Below the pieces are notes generated by a model. That model was not told where the DNA came from. It was given only the letters and a program-made list of their open reading frames with translations, and searched no databases. A program made the translations under genes and the position numbers. Below, piece by piece: positions 29,967 through 39,590 of a stretch of 64,000 nt of DNA. The stretch is from Flavobacteriales bacterium UBA4110 (GTDB taxonomy: Bacteria; Bacteroidota; Bacteroidia; Flavobacteriales; Weeksellaceae), in NCBI GenBank assembly GCA_002383165.1, contig DFXK01000008.1, positions 15,845 to 79,844 of the forward strand, in the 5' to 3' direction. Within the stretch, counting starts at the first letter, position 1, and every line of letters begins with the position of its first letter.

Positions 29967-31049
29967 TTAGTTATTCAAAGATCGATAAATCAATAATTGA
30001 TTAGTGGTCACAATACTTTCTCCTTCCGAAAGTCCTTCTGAAACATAAGTTGTCTCCGAGTTTTGTTTCAAAATCTTAAGTTCTTTGACTTTGATATCGG
30101 TTTGCGATTTGTAAACCACGGCAAAATATCTGTTGTCATCAAAAATCACCGCCTTGGACGGAATCGCCAGTGCTGTTTCATTTTCCGAAGACGAAACACG
30201 AATAGTCGCTTTGCTATCAGGAATCAACAATCCTTGAGAATTGTCCAAGACTACCCTAGCCTGCATTGCTTTGGTATCAGGATTTATGATTTTGAAAATT
30301 TTGTCGATTTTTCCGTAAAAAACCTTGTCAGGATATGATAATGTAGAAACTTGAGCCTTCATCCCCAGTGTGATTTTATCGATGTCAGCTTCATTCACAT
30401 TCATTATTGCCCAAACATTTTTAGTATTGGCAACATCGAAAATATTATCGCTTCTGTCGCTTCTCAGTTCCATATCTTTGTTGATATCTTTGTGAACAAT
30501 GTAACCATTAATAGGCGAAATCACACTGTAGATATTTCCACTTTTCACATTGTAAACTGTGCTTACATCTTTGGAACGTTTCAACGCGTCTTTTGCTTTT
30601 TTGACTTGGCTTTCGGCTTCAAGGACATCTTTTTCTGTATTCAGTTTTCCAGCGTACATTTCTTTTGTGACACGAAGATTATTCTCGGCAACGATTAAAT
30701 CGTTTTTAGAATCACTCACATCTTTCTGCACTTCTGCCAACTCGGTACTTCTAATCGTTGCTAAAACCTGACCTTTGGTAACATAATCTCCCAATTCTAC
30801 GTTTACACTCAGAACGTTCCCGCCAACTAATGGAAAAATGTCGATGTATTTATTTTTGTCCGCAGAGATTTTTCCATAGAAACTGTATTCATCCTCGATA
30901 AATTTCTTTTCTACTTTTGCAAAGGTTGTACTTTTCAGCATCGTATTACTGAGCTCAAAACCTTTTGTGACTTCTGGAGCAGTTTCTTCCTTTTTTGAAC
31001 AACAAACTAAAACTGCTGAAAGGATAATTGGTATAAAAATTTTTCGCAT
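29967..31049 (-). CDS. czcB: RND efflux periplasmic adaptor (CzcB/CusB type)
   Basis: A 360-aa membrane-fusion lipoprotein bridging the RND pump and TolC. The signal peptide ends at the lipobox LVCC (MRKIFIPIILSAVLVCCSKK). Barrel-sandwich halves are PLVGGNVLSVNVELGDYVTKG and SVISPINGYIVHKDINKDME, separated by a helical hairpin (about 105-155), then beta-barrel DADIDKI-like and membrane-proximal segments. Start and stop overlaps: its ATG overlaps the TolC-gene stop (TAATG). A 258-bp spacer with two repeats separates it from czcA, an unusual gap for an efflux operon. Confidence 0.9.
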   Translation of the reverse strand: MRKIFIPIILSAVLVCCSKKEETAPEVTKGFELSNTMLKSTTFAKVEKKFIEDEYSFYGKISADKNKYIDIFPLVGGNVLSVNVELGDYVTKGQVLATIRSTELAEVQKDVSDSKNDLIVAENNLRVTKEMYAGKLNTEKDVLEAESQVKKAKDALKRSKDVSTVYNVKSGNIYSVISPINGYIVHKDINKDMELRSDRSDNIFDVANTKNVWAIMNVNEADIDKITLGMKAQVSTLSYPDKVFYGKIDKIFKIINPDTKAMQARVVLDNSQGLLIPDSKATIRVSSSENETALAIPSKAVIFDDNRYFAVVYKSQTDIKVKELKILKQNSETTYVSEGLSEGESIVTTNQLLIYRSLNN

Positions 31050-32296
31050 TAATAAAAGATTTTGGTTTGCACTAATTGATTCAGCTGTTCTGCAGAAATC
31101 ATAATCTGTTTTTTCATCTCATAAACCTGTAAAACAGTTTGTCTGTAACTCTCCATAAAGTCAGTGAATTCTATCAGACTGACATTACCGCTTCGGAAAT
31201 TTTTAAGAATCCCGTTATAAACCGTTTCCAGATTTTCTAAATCGATTGGCTTTAATTCAAAATATTGGTCGTATTGGTTTTTCCAAGTTTGATAAGCCGA
31301 TTCCACCTGAGTTTCGAGGTTCAGTTTTTGATATTCTGAGTTTTTTTCGTTTTGCTGAATCGCATATTTTGCTTTCTCAACATTACCTTTATTCGATTTC
31401 CAAAGTGGAATTTGAATTCCGAATTTCAGATTGACTTCATTATTGAAAGTTCCGGAAGCTTGGTCATATTCGGCTCCGAGATTAAGGTCTGGAACATTGA
31501 GTGATTTCTGCCATTGTGCGTAAAGCTTGCTGTTATCAATCAATTTTAAATTGTAGAGATAATCTGCATTGTTTTGTAACGCTTTTTCTTGAAGAATTTC
31601 CAAATCTCCGAAAGGTTGAGAAATTAGAATTTCGTTTTCTTCAGGTTTTGAGATTTTAGCAGTTGTTTTTTCCTGATTCCCCGTCAAAACTTTCATCGTT
31701 TGTTGATAACCAAGAATATTATTATTGATTTCAATCTTATCATTATTCAACTGAATCACAATACTTTGAAGTCTTACAAAATCTTTTAAAGAAATATTAC
31801 CTTTGTCTGTCTGAACTTTGTAAGCCGACAAAAGCTCGTTCATATATTTCAACTGAGCATCAATACTGATTTGCTTTTTTTGCTCATAAATCAAGTTGTA
31901 AAAAGTGCTTCTCAACTGCGAACGAAGATCAACCAATAATTGATTGAACTGCAGTTGCGAAAGCTCCTTGTTTGACTTTGCAAATTGGATTTCGTTCTTC
32001 TTTTTTCCGCCCAAATAAATCAGTTGCGTGATTTCTACACCTTTGGCTCGCCCTATATCAAAAACTCTTTTCTCTTGTGGATTTACAGCATTGACGTAAC
32101 CTTCGATTTGTGGAAGTTCCCAAATTTTTGCCTGCATAATATCGGCATCAGCCATATTGATATTGTATTGTGCAGCGAGAAGTTGGAGGTTGTTTTTTTG
32201 AAATGCTAATTCGCAATCCTGAAGAGACATCTGCAGCTGTCCGGAAAGACCAACAAATGCCGAAACGGATAACATCAATGTTGTTATTTTGTTCAT
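31049..32296 (-). CDS. czcC: TolC-family outer-membrane efflux protein (CzcC type)
   Basis: A 415-aa outer-membrane channel with signal peptide MNKITTLMLSVSAFVGLSGQ, then two long coiled-coil repeats typical of TolC: the first about residues 25-200, the second about 210-410. LNLGAEYDQASGTFNNEVNLKFGIQIPL marks a barrel strand region (quoted in part: LNLGAEYDQASG, LKFGIQIPLWKS). No lipobox cysteine at the processed N-terminus. I start at the ATG 32294-32296 in preference to 32320, because the upstream residues are not signal-like. One-base overlap with czcB downstream; the kinase gene lies upstream on the same strand. Confidence 0.88.
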   Translation of the reverse strand: MNKITTLMLSVSAFVGLSGQLQMSLQDCELAFQKNNLQLLAAQYNINMADADIMQAKIWELPQIEGYVNAVNPQEKRVFDIGRAKGVEITQLIYLGGKKKNEIQFAKSNKELSQLQFNQLLVDLRSQLRSTFYNLIYEQKKQISIDAQLKYMNELLSAYKVQTDKGNISLKDFVRLQSIVIQLNNDKIEINNNILGYQQTMKVLTGNQEKTTAKISKPEENEILISQPFGDLEILQEKALQNNADYLYNLKLIDNSKLYAQWQKSLNVPDLNLGAEYDQASGTFNNEVNLKFGIQIPLWKSNKGNVEKAKYAIQQNEKNSEYQKLNLETQVESAYQTWKNQYDQYFELKPIDLENLETVYNGILKNFRSGNVSLIEFTDFMESYRQTVLQVYEMKKQIMISAEQLNQLVQTKIFY

Positions 32297-32428
32297 TCTT
32301 ATCTCGTTTTGGTTTTGCAAAAATGGCTTTCTGAGATTAAAACGGACTTAAATGTGGCTTAAAAAAAGCTTAATTGTGGTTTGGAAGAAAAGATAATAGA
32401 CGGATAGATGATAGACTTTTGTGCATAG

Positions 32429-32481
32429 TTTGTCATTCCGGAGGAATTTAAACGATGCTGAGATTCCTCCGGAATGACAAA
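32429..32481. repeat. TTGTCATTCCGGAGGAAT perfect palindrome
   Basis: The 19-bp arms 32429-32447 and 32463-32481 are perfect inverted copies with a 15-nt spacer, between the kinase gene and czcC. Just before it, GATAATAGACGGATAG (about 32393-32408) is one arm of the 10580 family. There is no T run, so it is probably a mobile palindrome and not a terminator. Confidence 0.8.
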
Positions 32482-32505
32482 TATTATTTACTAAAAATCA
32501 AAAAA

Positions 32506-33870
32506 TTACTTGTTGAAAACCACGGTAAAAAGATTCTCACTGTCCGAAAGTGAAGAATAAGTGATGTCTGCTTTATGATATTCCAAAATACGTTTTACGA
32601 TGCGCAAACCAAGACCAGAACCTGCTTTGTTCTGAGAATTACTTCCTCTCATAAAGGCTTCGAAAAGTTTGTCTCTTTCTTCAATCGGAATAGTTGAACC
32701 GATGGAAAATACGTTGACGATAATCCTAAAATCGGTTTCCTTAATCGAAATATCAACTTCCTGATTATCTGAATATAAAGCTGCGTTTTTGAACAAATTA
32801 ATAAATGTAATCTCCAATAAAGATTTAACACCTTTCACTGTTAAAATAGAGTCTTCTATACTTTCTTCATCAATCTGAAAATCCATTTTGAAGTCGGGAA
32901 AATTACGAAGGACCGTTTCGAAAGCATCAAAAACAACTTCATCAATCCTTACTTCTTCATAGACACTCGCGATGCCTTCTTTATCGAATTTGGAAAGTAA
33001 AAGCAAGGATTTGGTAAGGTCTGACAATTGATAAACATCCTGCAACATCTGCTGCAAAGTAGTTTTAGTTTTATCCGAGTGATTTTCTAATTGAATCAAA
33101 TTCTCTAACTGAAAAGCCATCCTTGTCAAAGGGGTTCGCATCTCGTGAGCCGCACTGGAATTGAAATCTTTTTGAGATTGGAAAACATCGTTTAATCTGC
33201 TTGTCATTAGATTAAATGATTTTGCCAAAACACCAATTTCGTCTTGAGAATTTTTTACTACAACAGGAGTTGTTAATTTATGTACGCTGATATCGGAAAT
33301 ATCAGACTTTAAAATTTCCAAAGGTTCAAGGAATTTGGAAACCAGATAATAGCTGAAAAACCAAATCAACAGAATACTTACGACGTAAGAAAAAATCAGC
33401 ATATATTTCAAGAAATCCAATTTGGATTGTCCAGTAACATCTTGAGCACTAGTTAAAATATAATAATTTTCGCCTTTTATTGTTCTTAAAGCTGCAAAAA
33501 TCTCGGGAACAGAATTCTCCTGATATATCGTTTTTTCTTTGTCCAGCCGATCTAATAATTTTTGGTCCCAAGTAATTTTTTTATCTTTTAAAGTACTATA
33601 AACCAAACTTTTGTCTTTTCCAAAAATCATAATATTCTCATTCAGAAGAACATTATCAGAATTCTCATCAAAGAAAATAGGCGCTTCTTTTTCAAAATCG
33701 CCAGATTTTTCAATAAAATTGACTGTGAAAACCAAACGCTTTTGAAACCTTTCCCGGAATTCGTCTTTTCTAAAATCATTGAAAGAAACGTACACAATAA
33801 ACATCATAATCCCAAAAATTAAGGAAAATGCGATGCTTAAACTGATTGCTATTCTACGTTTCAAAGACAT
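32506..33870 (-). CDS. Sensor histidine kinase of a metal-response two-component system
   Basis: A 454-aa membrane kinase: helix one about 8-28, a periplasmic sensor region (about 30-155), helix two about 156-175, then HAMP (about 176-230). The phospho-accepting His242 lies in SSAAHEMRTPLTR, the N box in NLFKNAALYS, and the G box in GSGLGLRIVKRI. It would autophosphorylate on a periplasmic signal and pass the phosphate to the response regulator encoded upstream. Gene order regulator-kinase-TolC-adaptor-pump on one strand suggests it senses metal or envelope stress and controls the efflux genes (inference; compare CusS/CzcS). Confidence 0.9.
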   Translation of the reverse strand: MSLKRRIAISLSIAFSLIFGIMMFIVYVSFNDFRKDEFRERFQKRLVFTVNFIEKSGDFEKEAPIFFDENSDNVLLNENIMIFGKDKSLVYSTLKDKKITWDQKLLDRLDKEKTIYQENSVPEIFAALRTIKGENYYILTSAQDVTGQSKLDFLKYMLIFSYVVSILLIWFFSYYLVSKFLEPLEILKSDISDISVHKLTTPVVVKNSQDEIGVLAKSFNLMTSRLNDVFQSQKDFNSSAAHEMRTPLTRMAFQLENLIQLENHSDKTKTTLQQMLQDVYQLSDLTKSLLLLSKFDKEGIASVYEEVRIDEVVFDAFETVLRNFPDFKMDFQIDEESIEDSILTVKGVKSLLEITFINLFKNAALYSDNQEVDISIKETDFRIIVNVFSIGSTIPIEERDKLFEAFMRGSNSQNKAGSGLGLRIVKRILEYHKADITYSSLSDSENLFTVVFNK

Positions 33871-33939
33871 AAATTAATTATGAATGATTAATGATAAATG
33901 ATGAATGATTGCTGTCTGAGTTTTAAAATTCCCAAACTC

Positions 33940-34617
33940 TTAAAGTGGACTTAGATAATATCCGAAGCCAGGTCTTGTATGAATGAGTTTTGTTTTAAAA
34001 TTTTTATCAATTTTCTTTCTCAGAAAGTTGATGTAAACTTCGATAGCGTTGTTTGTGGATTGGAATTGATTTTTCCAAACTTCATCAGAAATATATTGTT
34101 TGGAAAGTGTTCTGCCATTTGCTCTGGCTAATAAAACCAATAATTGAAACTCTTTTACAGTTAGACTAATTTCTTCTCCGGAACGAAAAACCTTGCTGTC
34201 TTCTGGATAAATAATCAAATCTTCCACAACAATTTTTTCCTTTTCTTCGGTTTTTGGAGTCAGTCTTCTCATTTGAGAATTGATTCTCAACAACAATTCT
34301 TCCAACAAAAATGGCTTAACCAAATAATCATCTGCCGCTCTTAAGAACGCTTGTTTCTTCTCCTCGATTCCGTCATAGGCAGAAATAATGATAATCGGCG
34401 TTTCCGAATTGGTTTCTCTGATGGTTTTACAAATATCCAATCCATTGATTTTCGGAACATTGATGTCCAAAAGAAAAATATCATAAGGTTTTTTAGAAAA
34501 TATATCAAGGAACTTTTCGCCATCTTCCGCTTTATCGGTTTTGATAGATTTGGATTCTAGGAAAAGTGCAATTTCTGAAGATAAGACAGCATCGTCCTCT
34601 AAAAGTAATGCCTGCAT
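33940..34617 (-). CDS. OmpR/PhoB-family response regulator (CusR/CzcR-like)
   Basis: A 225-aa two-domain regulator. The receiver domain has Asp8/Asp9 of LLLEDDA, phospho-acceptor Asp51 in IFLLDINVP, and Lys near DYLVKPF. The DNA-binding winged helix is C-terminal (ISLTVKEFQLLVLLA then INFLRKKIDK and IHTRPGFGYYL). I start at the ATG 34615-34617 (MQALLLEDD) because the receiver begins there; the frame to 34659 adds 14 unrelated residues. First gene of the five-gene metal-efflux cluster. Its operator sites were not identified. Confidence 0.9.
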   Translation of the reverse strand: MQALLLEDDAVLSSEIALFLESKSIKTDKAEDGEKFLDIFSKKPYDIFLLDINVPKINGLDICKTIRETNSETPIIIISAYDGIEEKKQAFLRAADDYLVKPFLLEELLLRINSQMRRLTPKTEEKEKIVVEDLIIYPEDSKVFRSGEEISLTVKEFQLLVLLARANGRTLSKQYISDEVWKNQFQSTNNAIEVYINFLRKKIDKNFKTKLIHTRPGFGYYLSPL

Positions 34618-34723
34618 TTGGTAATGATTTATTTTACAAATATGAGGAAAAGTATTCACAAAGGATGTTTAATAAATATTTTAACTATTTTCGAGCTCAT
34701 ATTATATCTGAAAAAATCTAACA

Positions 34724-35296
34724 ATGATAAAAAAAATATTAGTCATTTTATCCGCATTATGTTTTACGTTTTATTTGGGACAGGTTAATTTTAAAAACAA
34801 TATTAAAAGAGATTTGGAAACAATGCTAACGGCAATAAAATCTAAAAATATGGATAAAGCTACTGCACAGATCTACCCAAAATATTTCAAGCTTATTTCT
34901 AAGGATCAGATGAAGCAAATTTTAAATATGACTTATAATAATCCTGCCATACATACTAACATTCAGGAGTTTAAAATTTTGAATATTACAAAACCTAAAA
35001 ACATTCAAAATGAGTTTTTTTCATTTGTTGATTATGGTTTCAAAATGAATCTAAAAATCGACTTTTCTTCTTTTCCGAATGGTCAAAAATTAAAAAAGCA
35101 AATCAGCGAAGGCATCTACACTAAATTTGGAAAGGACAATGTAACTTATAATGCAAAAAGTGATTATTATATCATTAATGCAAAAATGAAAGCTTATGCA
35201 ATATCAGCTAACGGGAATGATTGGAAATTCATCATTGTCGATAAAAAGAATAATCCGCAATTAGTCAATATATTACCAAAAGAAGTATTAGATTGA
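34724..35296 (+). CDS. Secreted protein of unknown function
   Basis: A 190-residue protein with signal peptide MIKKILVILSALCFTFYLGQ. The mature part starts with a helix DLETMLTAIKSKNMDKATAQ followed by IYPKYFKLISKDQMKQILN, a helix-rich layout reminiscent of small lipocalin/NTF2-like exported proteins, then mixed strands (FVDYGFKMNLKIDFSSF) and ends DWKFIIVDKKNNP. No catalytic motif. It is divergent from the response-regulator gene with a 106-bp gap, and stands alone before lipB. No function can be assigned. Confidence 0.75.
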   Translation: MIKKILVILSALCFTFYLGQVNFKNNIKRDLETMLTAIKSKNMDKATAQIYPKYFKLISKDQMKQILNMTYNNPAIHTNIQEFKILNITKPKNIQNEFFSFVDYGFKMNLKIDFSSFPNGQKLKKQISEGIYTKFGKDNVTYNAKSDYYIINAKMKAYAISANGNDWKFIIVDKKNNPQLVNILPKEVLD

Positions 35297-35470
35297 TTAA
35301 AATCCGAACATTAAACCTATGAAAAAGCAGCAAAATCTTTAACAAAAAAATAGGTCAAATGATTGAAAATTTTATAGAAAAATTAAATGAGTAGTAGTTT
35401 AAAGTATCCATTCAAGGCATTTTAAAATTCATAAAATAAAGCGTATTTTTGGAGAAATAATTCAACAACA

Positions 35471-36184
35471 GTGAATTCTATTATCAATAAAAAAGTAAAA
35501 TTTCAGGAACTGGGAACCAAAGATTATCAGCCAACCTGGGATTATCAGGAAGAATTACTGAAAAAAAATCTGGATACCAAAATCTACAACAGAGAAAATC
35601 CAGACAATCAGAAAGCTACAGAAAACTTTCTTCTTTTTGTGGAACATCCGCACGTTTATACTCTAGGAAAAAGTGGACACGAGGAAAATCTTCTGGCCAA
35701 TGAAGCTAAACTTAAAGAAATCAACGCGACCTATGTGAAGGTAAACCGAGGCGGAGACATTACTTATCACGGTTTCGGACAAATAGTTGGCTACCCAATT
35801 TTGGATCTGGAAAATTTTTACACAGACATCCATCGCTATATGCGTGATCTGGAAGAGGTAATCATCCGAACTATTGCAGAATATGGCTTGAAAGGCGAAC
35901 GTTCCAGTGGGGAAACAGGCGTTTGGCTGGATGTCGGAAAACCATACGCAAGAAAAATCTGCGCAATGGGCGTAAAAGCGTCACGCTGGGTTACCATCCA
36001 CGGATTTGCGCTGAATGTCAATACGGATATGCGTTATTTCGAATACATCATCCCTTGCGGAATTGCTGATAAGCAAGTGACTTCCTTGAAAAGAGAATTA
36101 GAGCAAGAAGTTGATTATGAAGAAGTAAAACAAAAAATCAAAAAACACTTTGTAGATGTTTTTGGTTGCGAACTAATTTCATAA
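35471..36184 (+). CDS. lipB: Lipoyl(octanoyl) transferase
   Basis: Transfers octanoyl from acyl-carrier protein to lipoyl domains, the first step of lipoate synthesis. The protein has 237 aa and starts at a GTG (35471); no in-frame ATG lies nearby. Motifs are FVEHPHVYTLGKSG, NRGGDITYHGFGQIVGYPI, then ARKICAMGVKASRWVTIHG (catalytic Lys) and IIPCGIADKQVTSL with the catalytic Cys. The short upstream spacer holds a TATTTTTG -7 element (35444-35451). LipA is not in the window. Confidence 0.93.
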   Translation: MNSIINKKVKFQELGTKDYQPTWDYQEELLKKNLDTKIYNRENPDNQKATENFLLFVEHPHVYTLGKSGHEENLLANEAKLKEINATYVKVNRGGDITYHGFGQIVGYPILDLENFYTDIHRYMRDLEEVIIRTIAEYGLKGERSSGETGVWLDVGKPYARKICAMGVKASRWVTIHGFALNVNTDMRYFEYIIPCGIADKQVTSLKRELEQEVDYEEVKQKIKKHFVDVFGCELIS

Positions 36185-36192
36185 ATGATCAA

Positions 36193-36245
36193 TGATAATT
36201 GATAGATGATATTAACATTTTGACCTAATCATTTATCAATTATCA
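36193..36245. repeat. TGATAATTGATA inverted repeat between convergent lipB and dgt
   Basis: TGATAATTGATA (36193-36204) and TATCAATTATCA (36234-36245) are perfect inverted 12-mers. Related AATTGATAATTGATAATTGA runs occur upstream of pdxJ (about 54193-54212). No T run, so the terminator role is doubtful. Confidence 0.6.
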
Positions 36246-36258
36246 AAAATCGATTATA

Positions 36259-37614
36259 TTACATCGTCATCCCAATATCGATTCCTTTGATTTTTCTATA
36301 AAGATCGGTTGCGAAATTATCCGTCATTCCGGACACAAAATCAATAACGCCTAACACTTTCTGATAATCCGTTCCATCTTCATAAAAGAATTGTTTTGGA
36401 AGAAGTTTCAGGGCTTTTTTATCGTAAGATTTTCTTTCATCTGCCGACTTCAAAATTGATGGGATGAAGTGATCCAGCAATTCGTACATCACATTATAAC
36501 CAGCATTTTCGATCTCAACCACGGCTTTGTGATTATAAATTTTTTCAATCGAAAAACTTTCGATATCCTGGAGCGTTTTATTTTCAGATTTGTAAATATC
36601 CAAAAGACCTTTTTCTAAATTACCTTGTAAAATTTTATCGAAATTGCTTTTGTAAAGTTCAATGGACTTATTAATCAATGCATTGATTACCTTTGCTCGG
36701 AGATAAGAAATCTGTTCATTTTCATTGCTGATGGAATCCAGCTTCTGCTCTACTCTTTTGATGTCATCCGTTTCTGATTTTACGAGTTCAAAAAAGAGAT
36801 TTTTACAATCTGCTGTAGAAACGATTCCCAGTCTGTGCGCATCTTCCATATCAATAATGTTATAGCAGATATCATCAGCGGCTTCTACAAGCCAAACGAA
36901 TGGATGTCTTTTGAAGATATAAGGATCGTCATTTTCCTGAATCATTGACGTGCTCTTAGCAATTTCCAGAAAAATTTCCTTTTCATTCTGAAAAAAGCCG
37001 AACTTTTTACGATGGATCTCGCCTTTCTTTTTAGCAATCGCCTCACAAGGGTATTTTGCAATACTTGCCAAAGTCGTTAAAGTTAATTGGATCCCACCAG
37101 CATCTTTGCCTTGTTGTTGTTGCGCCAAAACTCTGACTGCGTTGGCATTTCCTTCAAAATTCACCAAATCTGCCCATTCTTTTTCGTTGAATTTAGATTT
37201 AAGCGAAGTTTCATTTCTGTCAAAATAGCTCGCAATAGCATCTTCACCAGAATGTCCGAATGCAGGATTTCCAACGTCGTGACAAAGGCAGCCTGCTGCA
37301 ATTACATTGCTCAGATTGTGCAGATAAAAATTTTTAGAATCCTCATTCAGATCATTTTTAAATTGACCATAAATAAACTCGCCAATCACACTTCCCAAAC
37401 TTCTGCCTACAGAAGAAACTTCCAGCGAATGCGTGAGCCTGTTATGCACAAAAACACTTCCCGGAAGCGGGAAAACCTGCGTTTTGTTTTGCAATCTTCG
37501 GAATGCGGAAGAAAAAATAATGCGGTCAAAATCCCTCTGAAAATCCGTTCTGGAAACTTTTGTGTTGGGATTATTCCCTGTGCGCTGACTTGTAAAAATT
37601 GAATTCAGATCCAT
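36259..37614 (-). CDS. dgt: dGTP triphosphohydrolase (HD domain)
   Basis: Hydrolyses dGTP to deoxyguanosine and triphosphate, or acts more broadly on dNTPs, tuning nucleotide pools. The 451-aa protein starts MDLNSIFTSQRTGNNPN. The HD motif is split: HNRLTHSLEVSSVGRSLG and LCHDVGNPAFGHSGEDAI carry metal-binding His and Asp residues. FSSAFRRLQNKTQVFPLPG is a strong Dgt-family segment. A lone gene convergent with lipB. Deoxyguanosine-triphosphate hydrolase is a confident family call; substrate range is not. Confidence 0.92.
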   Translation of the reverse strand: MDLNSIFTSQRTGNNPNTKVSRTDFQRDFDRIIFSSAFRRLQNKTQVFPLPGSVFVHNRLTHSLEVSSVGRSLGSVIGEFIYGQFKNDLNEDSKNFYLHNLSNVIAAGCLCHDVGNPAFGHSGEDAIASYFDRNETSLKSKFNEKEWADLVNFEGNANAVRVLAQQQQGKDAGGIQLTLTTLASIAKYPCEAIAKKKGEIHRKKFGFFQNEKEIFLEIAKSTSMIQENDDPYIFKRHPFVWLVEAADDICYNIIDMEDAHRLGIVSTADCKNLFFELVKSETDDIKRVEQKLDSISNENEQISYLRAKVINALINKSIELYKSNFDKILQGNLEKGLLDIYKSENKTLQDIESFSIEKIYNHKAVVEIENAGYNVMYELLDHFIPSILKSADERKSYDKKALKLLPKQFFYEDGTDYQKVLGVIDFVSGMTDNFATDLYRKIKGIDIGMTM

Positions 37615-37685
37615 AATAGCTCCAAAAATAAGGGATATTTATTTTTTAGCGGAATAATATTTGATTTTTCCCTAAAAAATTAAAA

Positions 37686-38420
37686 ATGCCAGAAGGTCCA
37701 ACTATTGTTTTGATGAAAGAAAAACTCAGCAAATTCGTTGGGCAGAAAGTAATATCTGTGGAAGGGACTGTAAAATTTGATTATAAGCTTATTACTAATA
37801 AAAAATTGAATGAAATAAAACTCTTTGGTAAGCAAGCTTATCTTATTTTTGATAAAGTCAGTGTGAGAATCCATCTTTTGATGTTTGGTTCGTACGAAAT
37901 CGATGAGCAGACCAAACCAGACAGGAATCTATGCATTGGACTCACATTCAAAAATGGAAAAGCCTTATTCTTTACCTGTTCTGTAAAAATATTGCCCAAT
38001 GAAATTCTCAAAACCATAGATTGGGAAGCCGATGTGATGAGTGATATCTGGAATCCCAAAAAAGCTAAAGCCAAGCTGAAAGAAAATCCTGAAATGATGG
38101 TTTGTGATGCTTTGATGGATCAGAATATTTTCTCGGGCGTTGGCAATATCATAAAAAATGAAACACTTTTTCGCATTGGCGTGCAGCCGGAAAGCAGACT
38201 CGGGAAATTGCCTAAAAATAAAATCAATGATCTTCTATCCGAAGCCCGGAACTACAGTTTTGATTTTCTGAAATGGAAACGGGAAAATACTTTAAAAAAT
38301 CATTGGAAAGCTCATCAAAAAAAAAATTGCCCATTGTGTGGTAAACCGCTTGTCCGGAAAATAACCGGAAAATACAAACGAAGAAGTTTCTACTGCGAGA
38401 CAGACCAAAAATTTTTTTAA
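37686..38420 (+). CDS. Fpg/Nei-family DNA glycosylase
   Basis: Removes oxidised bases from DNA and nicks the abasic site. The 244-aa protein keeps the family N-terminus PEGP (Pro2 nucleophile, Glu3) after the cleaved Met, and a helix-two-turn-helix DQNIFSGVGNIIKNE (about 140-154). The C-terminal zinc finger begins CPLCGKPL and ends FYCETDQKFF: the expected fourth cysteine is Asp, so the finger has only three Cys in this reading. Whether it is Nei- or Fpg-type cannot be fixed, so no symbol is given. Divergent from dgt by 71 bp. Confidence 0.86.
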   Translation: MPEGPTIVLMKEKLSKFVGQKVISVEGTVKFDYKLITNKKLNEIKLFGKQAYLIFDKVSVRIHLLMFGSYEIDEQTKPDRNLCIGLTFKNGKALFFTCSVKILPNEILKTIDWEADVMSDIWNPKKAKAKLKENPEMMVCDALMDQNIFSGVGNIIKNETLFRIGVQPESRLGKLPKNKINDLLSEARNYSFDFLKWKRENTLKNHWKAHQKKNCPLCGKPLVRKITGKYKRRSFYCETDQKFF

Positions 38421-38509
38421 GAATAGATGATGCTGGTGAAAAATGATTTTATTATCAATCTGAGTTTGATTTGGTAATTATTTTAACTATCATTGATAAA
38501 ATTTTAGTT

Positions 38510-39424
38510 ATGAAAAATAAATACTTATTGTTGCTGTCATTAGTTTCGTCTTTTGTAATGGCACAGAAAACCATTTCATTCGAAAGTAATGAAGGCTACA
38601 CAACGGGTAACATCCACGGTCAAAACAACTGGGAAGTAACGCTTAACAGTGATGAACTTCCTATCAACGGCCAGACCATTACAAGTGAAAGTGCGAGTGC
38701 AGGTAGCAACGCCTTAAAAATTGCAGTAGATCTTAACGAAGATTTTGGATGGTTTCCGATCTATGGCGCCGCAAAAATTTTGGATCAGGGATTTAATTAT
38801 AAAAATACAACCGTAGAATTCGACGCTTATATATCCGAACTAAATGGTTCTACTTTTGAATTCGGGACTTATGGTGCAGATAACGATGAGTTTGTTCCGA
38901 TCTCTACATTCTCATTTAATTACACTGGGAATTTGGAAGTTGTAAGCAGTGTAGACTATGATTATGAAGCTACCGAATTTACATGGCAAGCTAATAAATG
39001 GTACAAATTAAAAGCTGAAATCTCTGAAAATCAGATTAAGTATTATATCAACGGAACTTTGGTTTATACAGGAACTAATTTTTCAAAAACGGATGTGTTG
39101 GGAATTATTTTCCTACACGATAATTTTGGCGGATTTGCTTACATCGACAATATTAAAATTAATGATGAAGTAATGGCTGTAAATGACGTAAAAAAAGCTA
39201 ACATCAAGCTTTATCCAAATCCTGTAAGAGATGTACTGAAAGTTGATATTCCGAATAACGAGGCAATTACTAATATAAGTATTTATAATATTGCCGGTCA
39301 GAAAGTAAAAACATTCTCATCAACAAAAGAAATGAATGTTGAAAGTTTACCGCAAGGGAATTATATAATTGACATTAATACTGATAAAGACAAAAAATAC
39401 ACCTCGAAATTCATCAAACAATAA
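38510..39424 (+). CDS. Secreted protein with type IX secretion C-terminal domain
   Basis: A 304-aa protein with signal peptide MKNKYLLLLSLVSSFVMAQ. The central part (about 20-220) is a beta-sandwich with repeated strands and Gly, Asn and Asp turns, resembling lectin-like or LamG-type domains (DAYISELNGSTFEFGTYG, KYYINGTLVYTG, FGGFAYIDNIKIN). The C-terminal ~75 residues form a type A T9SS sorting domain: IKLYPNPVRDVLKVDIP, NISIYNIAGQKVKTF, LPQGNYIIDI, ending KFIKQ. The protein would be carried across the outer membrane and released or attached. No catalytic motif; carbohydrate binding is a guess. A terminator follows at 39431-39458. Confidence 0.88.
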   Translation: MKNKYLLLLSLVSSFVMAQKTISFESNEGYTTGNIHGQNNWEVTLNSDELPINGQTITSESASAGSNALKIAVDLNEDFGWFPIYGAAKILDQGFNYKNTTVEFDAYISELNGSTFEFGTYGADNDEFVPISTFSFNYTGNLEVVSSVDYDYEATEFTWQANKWYKLKAEISENQIKYYINGTLVYTGTNFSKTDVLGIIFLHDNFGGFAYIDNIKINDEVMAVNDVKKANIKLYPNPVRDVLKVDIPNNEAITNISIYNIAGQKVKTFSSTKEMNVESLPQGNYIIDINTDKDKKYTSKFIKQ

Positions 39425-39430
39425 AATTGA

Positions 39431-39458
39431 AATCCTGCTTAAATTGCAGGATTTTTAT
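39431..39458 (+). terminator. Terminator after the T9SS cargo gene
   Basis: AATCCTGC/GCAGGATT (39431-39438 with 39446-39453), 7-nt loop, followed by TTTATTT, just after the stop codon. Confidence 0.85.
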
Positions 39459-39590
39459 TTAGTTTTATTAATAATACGATTGGTTTTTAAATAGATTTAT
39501 CAATCCAATATGTTTGGTTAATTAAGCTATTTTAGGTTTATTCATTTAACTTTCATCTGTACATATTAATCCAACATATAAATTACGAAC

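Noticed and set aside
32429..32481. A terminator for the kinase gene
   Set aside because: The hairpin is strong but has no T run, and the same sequence occurs in other spacers unrelated to gene ends, so a mobile palindrome fits better.
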